NCBI GenBank assembly: GCA_037693485.1
Contig: CM075346.1
Span: 131,161,001-131,225,000, forward strand
Length of the DNA stretch: 64,000 nucleotides
Direction: 5' to 3'
Source of the DNA: Kitagawia praeruptora
Lineage: Eukaryota > Streptophyta > Magnoliopsida > Apiales > Apiaceae
Part shown: positions 1 through 10,661 of the stretch, one piece after another
Position numbering within the stretch: the stretch's first letter is position 1
Layout of the letters: each line of letters begins with the position of its first letter
The notes under the pieces: generated by a model
The model's input: only the letters and a program-made list of their open reading frames with translations
What the model was told of the DNA's origin: nothing
The model's database searches: none
Translations under genes and position numbers: made by a program

Positions 1-228
1 GTTTCGTTTGAAGATTCAAAACCACTCCCCAGATTTCTCGAGTTTTCTCTTTGAAGGTATGGATTTCTTCCTCCTTTTCTCAGATTTCTGGGAATTTTTC
101 CTTGAACTTTTGAAGATTTAAAGATATTTTCTAACCCTGCCTTGAAGATTTGAATGTTCTAATTCTTTTCATCATCCTTTCGCAGATTTCCTTTGAAGAT
201 TAAAATTTTCCTTTGAAGATTTACTGAG
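1..228 (+). promoter_or_regulatory. 5' leader of the antisense gene of element 1
   Basis: AT-rich leader ahead of the ATG at 229. It holds about six copies of a TTTGAAGATT-like 10-mer. A plausible leader intron runs from GT at 57 (gaag|gtatgg) to a pyrimidine-rich stretch ending in cgcag at 185. The promoter is probably left of the window. The intron is inference from splice-site form only. Confidence 0.4.
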
Positions 229-2012
229 ATGGCAGAAGATCGTGCAGCACTTCGTTTCCAGAAATTGCAAGGAGCCTCCAAAAGAGGTATCATCATTCGT
301 TCTCCCCTCATGAGTTTACAGGATATGATTTTAAATTGTACAGAGGATTTTCCATCCTTGTCACACCTTGATTCCTTTAATCATAGTAACATCTTTCATG
401 ACATAGAAAAAATCACTGATTATAACAGGATGTATAAAATAGAATCACCCTATAGACTTGTCCCAGCTGATCCTGGGGATCGATCTTGCCATTGGCGCCC
501 CGATGCACTTTGTATTTATAGGGGTGCCATTGTTGCAGGGGTTCGATTCCCTTTCCATGAGTTTATTCCTAGGCTCTTAGCAGATGTAGGAATTAACCCT
601 TGCCAACTTCCTCCCAACTCTTGGAGGGTGATCAATTGTTTCATGGTCCTCTGCCTTAAAAACGAATTCCCTCTTTCTGTAGCTCTCTTTAGAAAGATTT
701 TTTAATTTAAAAATTCTGCTGAATCTACTCCGGGTTGGGTTTACATTAGTCACCGTACTTCCACTCCTCCAATCTTTCACCCCCAATCTATTCCTGACTC
801 CAACCCAAAGTGGAAGAAGGAGTTCATGTATTTGACATGGGAAGGTGGAGATTGGGGCAATGTTTTTCGTAGTACCTTTGGTAAGGTCGTAGATGGCAGT
901 GCCAATGATATTGAGCTAAACGAGGAAGAGACCCATGCCTACAAGGAGCTCATCAAAGATAATCATTCTACTATGGCTTGGGATCTCCTGAATGAGTTCC
1001 AGCTTAAAACTTTGGGACTTTCCCGAGTGACCAATAAGGGTAATTTCCTTTCTTTTTGTATTCCTTTACCTGAATATGATTGTCTCATACCCATTATTTG
1101 TCTTTTGTTTTGTAATCGCAGCTGCAGCTTTTATCAACAAGACTAATGAGCCTGAAGATGGAGACACTGCTAGGTTGAAAAGGGCTCGTTCAGGGAAAGA
1201 TCCTCGAGCCCCAACGGCCACGGATGCCTACTTGAGGCCCCATGTAGCTGATGTTGAAGAAGTAGATGGCTCTTCCAAGAGCGCTTGGCGTCCCAACTGG
1301 GGTATTAGGAAGAAGGACTCCATTGTTGGAGATTGCAGGCATGCCATGGATTGGTCCTATCATTCCATAACCCCTGGTGACTTCAAAGATTATGTATCCG
1401 GCTCCACTCTTGAAGGAGCTGAGAGTGCTGGAGCTCAGGCCTTTGCTGCTGTAAGCTCCTTACTTCCCTCTCTCTTATATACTTGTTTTGTTATTTGAAT
1501 CGTGGTTTTAACTTTGTCTTTTGTAGGCTAATGCCAACTTCCAGGGGGCCGTATTCCAGGCTAAGACTTGGCGTTCCAATTATGAGACTTATAAGGCAAA
1601 GTATGATGACTCTCAGGATGAACTGGGCTCTGTCAAAGCTACCTTAGCGAGGAGGGAGAAAGAGCTTCTAGAGTCTCAGGCTGAAAATGTCACTCTCAGG
1701 AAGGGCAAGGACGACCTGATTGATGACTACCTTGCCTCCCAGGAGTATGTGGGCTTCATGGAGAAGCATGACGACTCTCTATTCCCTTACCAGTTTACTC
1801 AGGGATGGGATGGAGCTCTTGCTGAGGTTACTAGGAGATTTCCTGGTACCCTTAGTGTTTCAGACTTCCCTAGCCCTCATGCTCCTATGGCCTTGGCAGT
1901 GCAGGACACCCAGGAGGAGGACCAGGAGGATGATGAGAGGATCCTGGAGCCAGATCCCTCTGCTCATCTTGGCGCAGATGAAGAGGATGAGCATACTAGA
2001 GATGCTCAGTAG
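229..2012 (+). pseudogene. Antisense intron-containing gene of Tat-like element 1 (putative gypsy-type transposon protein)
   Basis: Three exons can be read on the strand opposite to gag-pol: 229-1039, 1122-1450 and 1527-2012. Introns of 82 and 76 nt have GT-AG ends (donors at 1040 and 1451, acceptors ending at 1121 and 1526), and the frame is kept across both. The first exon resembles the plant family annotated as 'putative gypsy type transposon', known from antisense ORFs of Tat-type elements; its function is unknown. The third exon is rich in charged heptad-like sequence (coiled coil likely, about the first 70 residues) and ends in a very acidic tail rich in E and D. One in-frame TAA at 703-705 interrupts exon 1 while the same frame continues past it, so this copy is a pseudogene. 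Element 2 has a gene of the same design at 10662-12440. Confidence 0.7.
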
Positions 2013-2419
2013 TTGATCTCTTCATCTATCTATTTATGTACTCTGCCTTCGGGCATGACTTTGTACTTTTGTTAACTTATTTTGAACTAATCGTTTATGT
2101 ATTCTGCCTTCGGGCATAACTTTTTAACTCGTAATCCATTGTCCTTGATGCTTCTCAACTTATTCATATTTGCATGTGTAGTCTAGCATTTTATGCATAT
2201 ATATCAATAAGTAATGTTCATATCTTATGCGAAAATGTAGGATAGTCTTATTAGTATGAAGAAATGGGCACAGCCCTTGCATAGGTAGCATAAACGGGCA
2301 CAGCCCTTACATAGATACTCTATTTCCAATATCTCAAGTTTAAAAACTTGGAATGGTTTCATCGACCTTATTTCTACTTCTATTACATAGGCAAAAAGCT
2401 AGGTCCTTTTCAGGAGAGC
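2013..2419. other. Intergenic spacer between convergent antisense gene and pol
   Basis: No coding sequence seen. It includes two direct copies of a block with TCTGCCTTCGGGCAT (about 2040 and 2100) and two copies of GGGCACAGCCCTT (about 2267 and 2296). It probably holds the 3' ends of two convergent transcripts. The phrase GCCTTCGGGC also recurs in the matching spacer of element 2 (12441-12840). Confidence 0.5.
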
Positions 2420-3652
2420 TTAAACATAGTAAACATTGAGGTTCAATGCATGCCAAGTCCGGGGCACCTCAATCCCGTCCAAGGTTTCCAGTTTGTAAGA
2501 TCCTCGCCCTAGCGTCTTCTTGACTCGATACGGCCCTTCCCAGTTCGGGGCTAGCTTTCCCTTCTGACCAACTCCAGAAGCCTCGATCTTCCTAAGAACC
2601 AAGTCACCTTGCTGAAAGAACCTCTCCTTAACCCTGTGGTTGTAGTAGAAGGATGCTTTCTTTTGATGCTCCGCATTTCTGGCATTTGCCTCGTCCCTGA
2701 CTTCATCAATCAAATCTAGGGCGAGCCTCATGCCTTCTTCATTAGTCTCTGGTTGAAATGCCTCAATTCGAGGTGATGCATGCATGACTTCTAGTGGTAC
2801 AACTGCCTCCACTCCATAAGCTAGCAAAAACGGAGTTGCTCCTGTTGTCACCTTACAGGTGGTGCGATACGCCCAGAGTATAGGCAGCAACTCATCCACC
2901 CAAGTATTCCTCGAGCGTTCGACCCTTTTCTTTAATCCGTCCAGGATGATTCGATTGGCAACCTCGGCCTGTCCATTTGCTTGCGGATGCGCCACCGAGG
3001 TAAAACGAAGCTCAATAGCGTTTTCCTCACAATATTTCTTGAATTCCTCATTGTTAAACTGTGTTCCATTGTCTGTCACAAGGATTCGCGGGATTCCATA
3101 CCTACAAATTATGTTCTCCCAGAAGAACTGGGAAACTTGCTTGGTGGTTATCTTGGCTAAAGGTTTAGCCTCAATCCACTTAGTGAAGTAATCAATGGCG
3201 ACAATCAGAAACTTTCTTTGTGCTGAAGCCATGGGAAAAGGACCAAGAATGTCCATCCCCCACATTGCAAACGGAATGGGAGAGCTGATTGAGGTTAACC
3301 TCTCAAGCGGCTGCCTTACAACAGGGGCATGTTTTTGACATCTGTCACACTTCTTGACATAATCCTGGGCATCTGCCAACATCTCCGGCCAATAGAATCC
3401 CAGGCGGGTAATCTTGTGGGCTAGGGCTCTGCCCCCCAAGTGTTGCCCACAGATCCCTTCATGAACTTCCTCTAATGCTTCCTTAGCCTCTTGGGGCCTT
3501 AAACACTTCAAATACGGGATGACAAACGATCTCTTATACAAGATGCCTTCGATCAGGGCATATCTCAATGCTCTCACTGACAATTTTCGTGCCTCCAAGG
3601 CATTGTCAGGGAGCCATCCGGTTTCCAAATGAACTTTAATAGAATCTATCTA
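2420..3652 (-). pseudogene. Integrase section of element 1 pol
   Basis: Retroviral-type integrase that would insert element cDNA. On the minus strand an HHCC zinc-binding N-terminus is seen (two His near HEGICGQH, then CDRC). The DDE core follows, with MDILGP, VTDNGTQF and a Glu in the NGQAEVANR stretch, then a C-terminal domain ending near WHALNLNVYYV. No chromodomain follows, as in non-chromovirus Tat elements. The section is cut from the upstream RNase H part by an in-frame TAG (plus-strand 3650-3652); the reading frame is otherwise open for about 400 residues. All catalytic residues appear present. Confidence 0.88.
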
Positions 3653-5080
3653 ACAACTTTCAACGTTGATCGGTGCTACCAACTTAGAGTTGATGGTCGG
3701 GGCCTTCAAGACCTGGAAGTAAACACTTCCTGCATAATTCTCTATCTCAGAAGAAGCGAACTTAGAGAGAGCATCAGCCTTAACGTTCTCTTCTCTTGGG
3801 ATGTGCTCTAGATAGCACTCATCAAATTGAGTCATGACAGCTTTCACAACTCGTAAATATTTCGCCATAGTATCATCCTTGGCCTCAAATTCACCATTCA
3901 CTTGCGAGACTACCAGTCTTGAATCTCCACACACTTTGAGGTTCTTGACCCTCATGACTCTGGCCAATCCCAATCTGGCTATTAGGGCTTCGTACTCAGC
4001 TTCATTATTGGTAGTTGGGAAGTCCAACTTCAGAGCGTACTCCACTATGAACCCGTCGGGACTTTGCAATACCAAACCAGCGCCACTAGATTTTGTTTTT
4101 GATGCTCCATCAAAATAGAGCACCCAATACTCTTTCTGATCAGGTACAAGTTCTTCATCCTTACTCTCAACCCCAGGGGTGGTTACTATCTCCTGCCCCC
4201 CGACTTCTTGGTTGCCAATGGTACATTCAACTACGAAGTCAGCTAATGCCTGAGCCTTGATGGCTGTCCGAGGCTTATATGCAATGTCAAATTCTCCGAG
4301 TTCGATTGCCCACTTAATTAGCCTTCCACTGGCCTTCGGGCTATGCAGGATACTTCTCAACTGCTGGTCCGTCAGGACTTCAACCTTGTGTGACTGAAAG
4401 TAAGGTCGTAGCTTCCTTGAAGCTGTTATAAATGCTAAAGCAAACTTCTCAATGGTAGAATAATTCAACTCAGCTCCATGCAACACCTTACTCACGTAGT
4501 TGATGGGTTTCTGAACCTTGTTCTCTTCCCGTATGAGGACGACACTCAATGCTTGCTCAGATACCGCCAGGTATAGATAAAGAGTCTCCCCGGGACTAGG
4601 CTTGGCCAGCAACGGGGCTTCAGCCATGTATTTCTTCAATTGTTCAAAGGCCTCTTGGCTTTCGGGTGTCCATTCAAAATTCTTTACCTTTTTTAATGTT
4701 TGAAAGAAAGGTAAACACTTATCACCAGACTTGGAGATAAACCTCCCTAAGGCTGCCACTCGGCCTGTCAACTTCTGCACATCTCTTATAGAACGTGGTG
4801 GCTCCATGTCTAAAATTGCCTTGATCTTGTCAGGATTGGCCTCAATGCCTCTCTTTGAAACCATCAACCCTAAAAACTTTCCAGATCCAACACCAAACGC
4901 ACACTTGGCAGGATTCAACATCATCTTATGGTGCCTCAGCACTTCAAATGCCTCTCCGAGGTGCTTAATATGATCAGCCTTGAGTAGGCTCTTGACTAAC
5001 ATGTCATCAACATACACCTCCATGGTTTTTCCAATCAGATGGGCAAATATCTTATTTACCAGCCGTTGGTAAGTAGCTCA
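3653..5080 (-). pseudogene. Reverse transcriptase palm/thumb and RNase H section of element 1 pol
   Basis: It begins just after an in-frame TGA (plus-strand 5078-5080) that interrupts RT between the conserved FGLKNA block and the catalytic YVDD box. It contains VYVDDMLVKS, the RT thumb and connection, then an RNase H domain starting at LYFDGASKT, with the acidic residues in NNEAEYEAL and CGDSRLV. It ends at an in-frame TAG (3650-3652) before integrase. Only nonsense changes, not frameshifts, separate these pol parts, so the original was a single polyprotein. Confidence 0.87.
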
Positions 5081-7411
5081 TGCATTCTTTAGACCAAATG
5101 CCATAACAAGATAACAGAAGACACCAAAGTCAGTTATGAAAGATACCTTAGGGATGTCATCTTTGTGCATCTTAACCTGATTATAGCCGCTGAATCCATC
5201 CATGAAGCTTAACATCTCATGTCCAGCTGTGGCATCTATCAACATATCAATCCTTGGAAGTGGAAAATAATCTTTTGGACATGAATCATTCAGGTCGGTG
5301 AAGTCTATACACATCCTCCACTTCCCATTCGCTTTCTTGACCATAACAGGGTTTGCTAACCATTTGGGAAACTGAATCTCTTCAATAAAACCAGCTTCCA
5401 AGAGCTTATCCACTTCTTGCTTAATGGCCTCTTGCCTTTCCGGAGCAAAGTTTCTCTTCTTCTGCTTTATTGTCTTCCTCTTGGGATCAACATTTAACTT
5501 ATGAGTTATGAGTTGGGGGTCAATCCCTGGCATATCAGCTGCTGTCCAAGCGAACACGTCGCTATTCTTTTGTAAGAATTCTATCAACTTGCCCTTCAGG
5601 GGTTCTTTCAGAGATGCTCCAACATAGGTAACCTTTTCAGGATCGTTCGGCTCTAGAGGTATGGGAATCAAATCCTCTGCTGGCTTTCCTCTATGCTCTT
5701 CATCATCGCGGACATCAATGTCTTCAATCGGAAGGACCTGCCCCCCGACTCCATCGGCCCTCAGTGCGGCTACATAACAACTTCTTGCCATCTTCTGATC
5801 ACCCTTCTGTTCTCCAACACCATTCCGTGTCGGAAACTTAACCTTCATATGATAGGAAGAGGCCACAGCCTTAAACGCATGAAGTCCAGTCCTTCCAAGG
5901 ATTGCGTTGTATGTTGAGGCTGCCTTAATCACCAAGAAGTTCAGCATCTGAGTCGCCACCTTAGGCTCCTGCCCAATAGTCACGGGTAACTGAATAGTCC
6001 CTTCAACGTTGGACTCCACTCCGTTAAATCCGTATATGGGCATGTTTGTAGGGGTCAACTGAGAGTCGTTGTACCCCATCTTCACAAACGCATCATGAAA
6101 CAAAATATCCACAGAAGCTCCATTGTCTATCAAGACTCGTTTTACTTCTGAGTTTCCAATCACAGGAGTTATGACCAGCGGGTCATCATGGGGGAACTTC
6201 ACCCCTTCCAAGTCTGAATCATCGAAACCAATTACCATCTTAGTTTTAGCTCGCTTCGGGGCCTCTCCCACAATGTGCATTACTTCTCTAGCATAAGCCT
6301 TTCGAGAATTCTTAGTTGTGCCAGCTGCTGTCGGGCCTCCCCAAATCATGTTGATAACTGCCCTTCGGGGCTGTGGATTGCGGTCATGGTTGTCATCCCT
6401 CCTGTTATTATCCCTTTTGTCATTGTCCTTTCTCTGGTTCCCACGGTCATCACCCATGGTGAACTGACTTAGTTTTCCTCTTCGTATCAAGAATTCAATC
6501 TCATCCTTGAGTTGCCTACAATCGTCGGTGTCATGTCCCACATCTTTATGGAACCTGCAGTACTGATCCTTGTTCCGCTTAGCTGGGTCTCCCCTAAGTG
6601 GCTTCGGCCATCGGAAGTCCTTTTCCTTTTCAATATCCAACAGGATCTGACTTCGTGGAGCATTAAGCCTGGCATACTCAGAAAACCTTGGACCTGAGCT
6701 CTTTTTTGGAACAGATTCAGAGTCTCTGCTAGTTCGGGGGTACTTATCCCTAACGTCGTACTCTTGTTCTTGTTTCCACTTGTTGTTCCCTCCATTGCCC
6801 AATGCGGCTTCCTTTTTCATGCTGTCCTCGGCTTTTATATACTTGTCTACCCTCCGTTGGAGCTCATCCATGCTTTCAGGGGGGTGTTTTGCCAGCGACC
6901 TCTTAAAAAAGAGATCCGTGGTTCCGTGCTGCAAGGCTACCATAGCCACCTTATTTTCCAAATCAGTGATGTTCAGGGTCTCCTTAGTGAATCGCTTGAC
7001 ATAATCCCTCAGGTTCTCGTTCTTTCCCTGCACTACATACATAAGGGATGCAGAGCTTTTCTCATGGATTCTTCCGCTAATGAATTGACTGACAAAAGCG
7101 GTACTCAATTCCTTGAAAGAGCTAATTGAGTTTGGAGGTAAACGACTATACCAGCGTTGCGCCATGCCCGACAGGGTTTGGGGAAACGCCCTACACTTAA
7201 GGGCATCGTTAGCAGGCTGCAGTAACAATGGGCTTGTAAACGTTCTCACATGAGTTGCGGGATCCCCCGTTCCATCATAAGCTTTGATTGTGGGCATCTT
7301 AAACTTCCGGGAGATATGCGCGTTCATCACCTCCTCAGTGAATGGAGGGGTTGGATCATCAAGATCTCCTTGTAGCATCAGGTCTTTGGGGTTACTCTTG
7401 GGGAGTTCCAC
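5081..7411 (-). pseudogene. Gag core, aspartic protease and N-terminal RT of element 1
   Basis: It starts with a retrotransposon gag (capsid-like) region containing RWYSRLPPNSISSF and a conserved block around LRDYVKRF. A zinc-knuckle-like motif, CRFHKDVGHDTDDC, lies at about residues 285-299; its second position is His instead of Cys. An aspartic protease with the unusual site D-N-G (VLIDNGASVDIL, about residue 427) follows, then RT fingers and palm (MCIDFTDLN, PKDYFPLPRID). The section ends at the TGA at 5078-5080. The N-terminal part of gag lies in another frame (7378-8112), split off by a one-base change near 7450. The start at 7411 is therefore a frame entry point, not a true start. Confidence 0.87.
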
Positions 7412-8112
7412 CCTTGTAGTCCCTCTGGTTGGGCCCTTCGGCGTCTCCTTGAAGACCTTTCCAAATCTATGAAGGGAATCCCTTCCGAGGTCGGAGGAGG
7501 TCGAGTCTGATTAGATCGGGCTTGTTCTCTGGCCATGTCTTCCTTTAATCTTAAGATCTCGGCTTCATAAGCCTTAATCCTCTCAGTAGTTGTTGAAGGG
7601 AGTCCATCGTGAGTAGTTTGAGTTCTTCCTCTTGGTTCTTTACTTGCACGTCGCCTCCTCGGAGCTTCATCACGTTCGTAATCATCGTCAGAAGATGACT
7701 CATCCGTATAAGGACCAGAAAAATCGTTATAATCTCGATCTCGAATATACAGGGCATGACCACTTGATCCAGCTCCTTGGGTAGGAGGGTAGTTAGGCAG
7801 CCCGTACATCGGATTGGTACTTATGGGGAGATCCGTAGTGTGGATCTGAACTCCTCGTGGAGGGTTGTTGGGATCTATAATCAAGGAAGAAATCCCCACA
7901 TGGAGGGGGTTAGTTCCTGGATTTGTGTGGACGATCGGAGGTAGCGTACTCTCAACATGGGAAGTCGTCCTTAGGGGTTGAGAAACTTGATATGGAACGA
8001 TAGTCCCGGATGTTGGAGGTACTTGTTCAGTGATGGGTGGAGCAGAGCTAAGAGGTAGAGCCTCGGTTGCGATTGGCTCTGTTATTGCTGGTGTCCTTCG
8101 TGTGTTAACCAT
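7378..8112 (-). pseudogene. N-terminal Gag of element 1
   Basis: The reading frame opens with ATG (plus-strand complement 8110-8112), 14 bases inside the primer binding site, the usual place for gag. The protein is low in complexity: a Pro/Thr-rich first half, then an acidic DESSSDDDYERDE stretch, Arg-rich segments and a short charged helix. It ends 34 bases past the point where the main gag frame begins, in a different frame. A one-base loss near 7450 would account for this. No enzymatic motif. Confidence 0.75.
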
Positions 8113-8125
8113 GGTTGATGTTGTT

Positions 8126-8143
8126 TTCCCACAGACGGCACCA
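8126..8143 (-). other. Primer binding site of element 1
   Basis: Minus strand reads TGGTGCCGTCTGTGGGAA, two bases after the 5' LTR. It resembles the TGGCGCCGTCTGTGGGAA-type sites of Tat elements; element 2 has a near match at 33191-33208. I cannot assign the tRNA with certainty. Confidence 0.75.
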
Positions 8144-8145
8144 AA

Positions 8146-8621
8146 TGTTGTGGAATAAAAACTAGGTTATTAGATTGCGGCTAGGGGTTGATGTATTTAA
8201 TGCTAGGGTTCGTGAGCTTCGTGCTTCAATGGCTGCTTCTGCGTTCGAGACTTAAATGCCAATAAAACGTAGTTCTGAGTTGAGGGGTCTGACCCTTTAT
8301 ATAGGCTGAGAAGCCTCAGAATTAGGGTAGGGTTAGGTGACTTGGTGGGCAAGTCAACCTTGAGGAAGGATCTAGACTCCTTCCTTGTAGGAGTCCGTTT
8401 CCTTGTACGACTATGTGCCTTGGAGGCTACTCTTTGGAGAGATAATATCCCTATTTGACTTATATTTCCCAGCTGCTAATTAGCCATGAATATTAATTAC
8501 AAAATTAATATTTAACTAGGGTTTTTGGGCCATCTAGTGGGCCTCACGTTTGGACCATACTAGGTCTAATTAATGCAACATTAAATGTGTCTTTAGGGCT
8601 TATTTCTAGCCCATATCAACA
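8146..8621 (-). repeat. 5' LTR of element 1
   Basis: It begins TGTTG and ends CAACA on the plus strand, giving the required inverted ends, and abuts the primer binding site. The minus strand carries a TATA box (plus-strand TTTATATA at 8296-8303), the likely start region for the genomic RNA. The partner 3' LTR is outside the window, so the right boundary rests on the CAACA end alone. Confidence 0.8.
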
Positions 8622-9512
8622 ACATACTACAAAGATCAGGGCAATAGTGTTGAAAGTGTTTACTTTTTGCTATGTCGCCATGGCTACGAAGGCAACACTT
8701 TGCCACAACAAAAATTTCGACTTTCGACCGAATATGGTCGAATTTAATTTTTAAATTAGCGGGAATTTTCCCGCTCACTTTTGACGGCTGCTAAATTCGA
8801 CCAATTTGAAAATCCGATCGAAATATTACTAAATTTGACCTTTTATTTTTGACCGCTCCTTAATTCGACCAGATGAGGTAGAAATTAGCCGGCCCAGTTA
8901 AATTCGACCATATACGATCGAAATAAGCCGCAACAAAAAATATTAGTCGAAAATAGCCTCATATTAAATTATGTTTAGTCATTGTATATTCCAAACACAT
9001 ATGATTGTCATACACTCATAGTAAATAAGAAAAGTTACTCATTCGTTAAAAAAAAGGTCAAATACTCAAATGCGTAACATTGTTAGCAGCTCAGAACAGG
9101 GCCAGGTTGGTTGAAGCTGGTGGCCGGTTAAGGGTTCTGGTGGCACTGTGCTGGTCAGCATTGCTAGAAAAAATGCTTAAGGCCTTAAGACTATCCAACC
9201 ATAGGGGCCGTATGGGTGATTCAACTAAGGCAGGATGTTCGGGAGCAGCCGGCTAACCTACACTTTGCATGACTCGAAATAGCTTCTTGCATTCTTGAAC
9301 ACATATTCTCTGTTTAAATTAATTTGTCATGGATTTCCGATATTCCATTTGTTTTGCTGATGGTATATACTATTTTGTACCTTTGATCATTTGACTTTCC
9401 ATACTAGTTTATGGTCTTTTGATCTTGAATTGCTAAAACTTTTACATATTTTGGTGCAAGCCTCTGTCCTTGCCCTCTTCATATCTTATATAGTAAATAA
9501 AATATATCATTC
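8622..9512. other. Spacer with possible CACTA-type transposon end
   Basis: No gene seen. From about 8628 to 8950 the sequence begins TACTACAAAGATCAGGGCAA, similar to degenerate CACTA ends. It is followed by several direct and inverted copies of TTCGACC/GGTCGAA, like En/Spm subterminal repeats. No opposite end or transposase is visible. The rest (8950-9512) is unassigned; 9508-9512 (CATTC) is the left TSD of element 2. Confidence 0.35.
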
Positions 9513-9881
9513 TGTTACGACTGGATTTTTGCCAGATCTTGGTTCGGTCGGACCTGCAAGTGAGAAGAATGCGAGGGTTTGGTCCCCCGATTCACCTCCG
9601 GTGTGAGAATAAGTTAGTCGGTTTTTGGTAAGGTAATTTTGAACGTAGAGTGTTTGTGTTGTGTATGAATGATCAAATCAAACCTGACTTCACTTATTTC
9701 CTTTCATTCGACGGTTACAAGGGAGTTGGCCACGTTTTTTGGTTATGTCCCACGTTCTAGGGAAGTGCAACAATACGACCGTTATACCCTAAATGGGCCG
9801 GACGAATGTGGACTTCTATTCGGATTCGGATTTTGATTCTGGGCCTTCGGTTCGGCCCAGTAAGGAAGTGGGCCTCCAACA
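9513..9881 (-). repeat. 3' LTR of element 2
   Basis: Matches 33211-33579 along its full length, with about 12 differences. Preceded by TSD CATTC at 9508-9512. Its inner neighbour (9882 onward) has only a weak purine tract on the minus strand. Confidence 0.92.
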
Positions 9882-10661
9882 TGTCCCTGGGAAGTTGTGT
9901 CCCTTTATGATTGATAGCTGTCTGATCTCGGGATCCGCGCTTTAATCTCTGCCATTGAATTCGAAGCGACCCTTGTCCAAACGTCGCGTCTCTGTATTTA
10001 AGCCTTCTAAAACCCATTCAATTTCACTTTTACGTTTACAAACTATACAATTCTCAGAGTAAAAATCTTATTTCTCAGAGCTTTTTGTAGGCAAAAATTG
10101 GAACTGTTGTTTCATCGTCGGTCATCTTCACTTCTCCGATTCCGGTCGACGTCTACGTTCAAGCGATTTATCCTCAAGAACTCTGTCTCATCAAGAATCT
10201 TCAAACTAGTAAGCGACATTTTCCCCTTCGCTTCCTTATTGTAATTGTCCTGCATTTCATATGTTCATGTATGTATCTGTATGTATGTATGCATAAAATC
10301 ACCTGTGCTCTTTAGACGAAATACTCGTATGTCCAAAACGTTTTAGGTTCTTCCTGATGTACCATTTTACTCTTGTATTAGTATTTCCCAAGATTTTGGA
10401 ATTTGTCCGAAGGTAATCTGGGCAAGAACTTCCTTCGGGATCTTCGAACCTTGAGGACACACTTCGGACCATCCCGATCCCTCAGAATTCCCTTCAGAAT
10501 GTCTTAGTTTCCCATAGTTTTTACGCTTTCGACTCCCTTCGCCCTAGGTTGTAGAATACCCCGACCGATCCTGGCTCACTGTACTCGGCCCGTTCCCTTT
10601 TGTTGTCATCTTTTTTGTCCGAGTACAAGGCTAACATCTCTTCATTTTCGAATGAAGGGAC
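9882..10661 (+). promoter_or_regulatory. Promoter and leader of antisense gene of element 2
   Basis: Plus-strand region between the 3' LTR and the ATG at 10662. A TATA-like TATTTAAG sits at 9995-10002. About 30 bases later comes a pyrimidine-rich start-like stretch (TCACTTTTACG). A leader intron is plausible, with donor GTAAGC near 10209 and an acceptor ahead of 10660, but it is not proven. This suggests the antisense gene has its own promoter, independent of the LTRs. Confidence 0.45.

Larger units (their letters stand above)
1..8621 (-). mobile_element. Ty3/Gypsy Tat-like LTR retrotransposon 1 (3' LTR outside window)
   Basis: On the minus strand the order is 5' LTR (8146-8621), primer binding site (8126-8143), gag, protease, reverse transcriptase, RNase H, integrase. 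A separate plus-strand gene then lies on the 3' side before the window edge. This order, an integrase with no chromodomain seen, and the antisense gene between pol and the 3' LTR are typical of the plant Tat lineage. The coding region carries one frameshift and two in-frame stops, so this copy is not autonomous. The 3' LTR and left TSD lie beyond base 1. The right flank after the LTR reads acata, the only half of the TSD that can be seen. Confidence 0.88.

Noticed and set aside
2859..3191. Plus-strand ORFs overlapping pol of elements 1 and 2
   Set aside because: Shadow frames of the minus-strand integrase, RT and gag; the minus-strand frames hold the conserved motifs.
9061..9300. Possible exon of a host gene
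   Set aside because: One frame reads LLAAQNRARLVEAGG-like sequence, but stops appear quickly and no splice sites or family could be confirmed.
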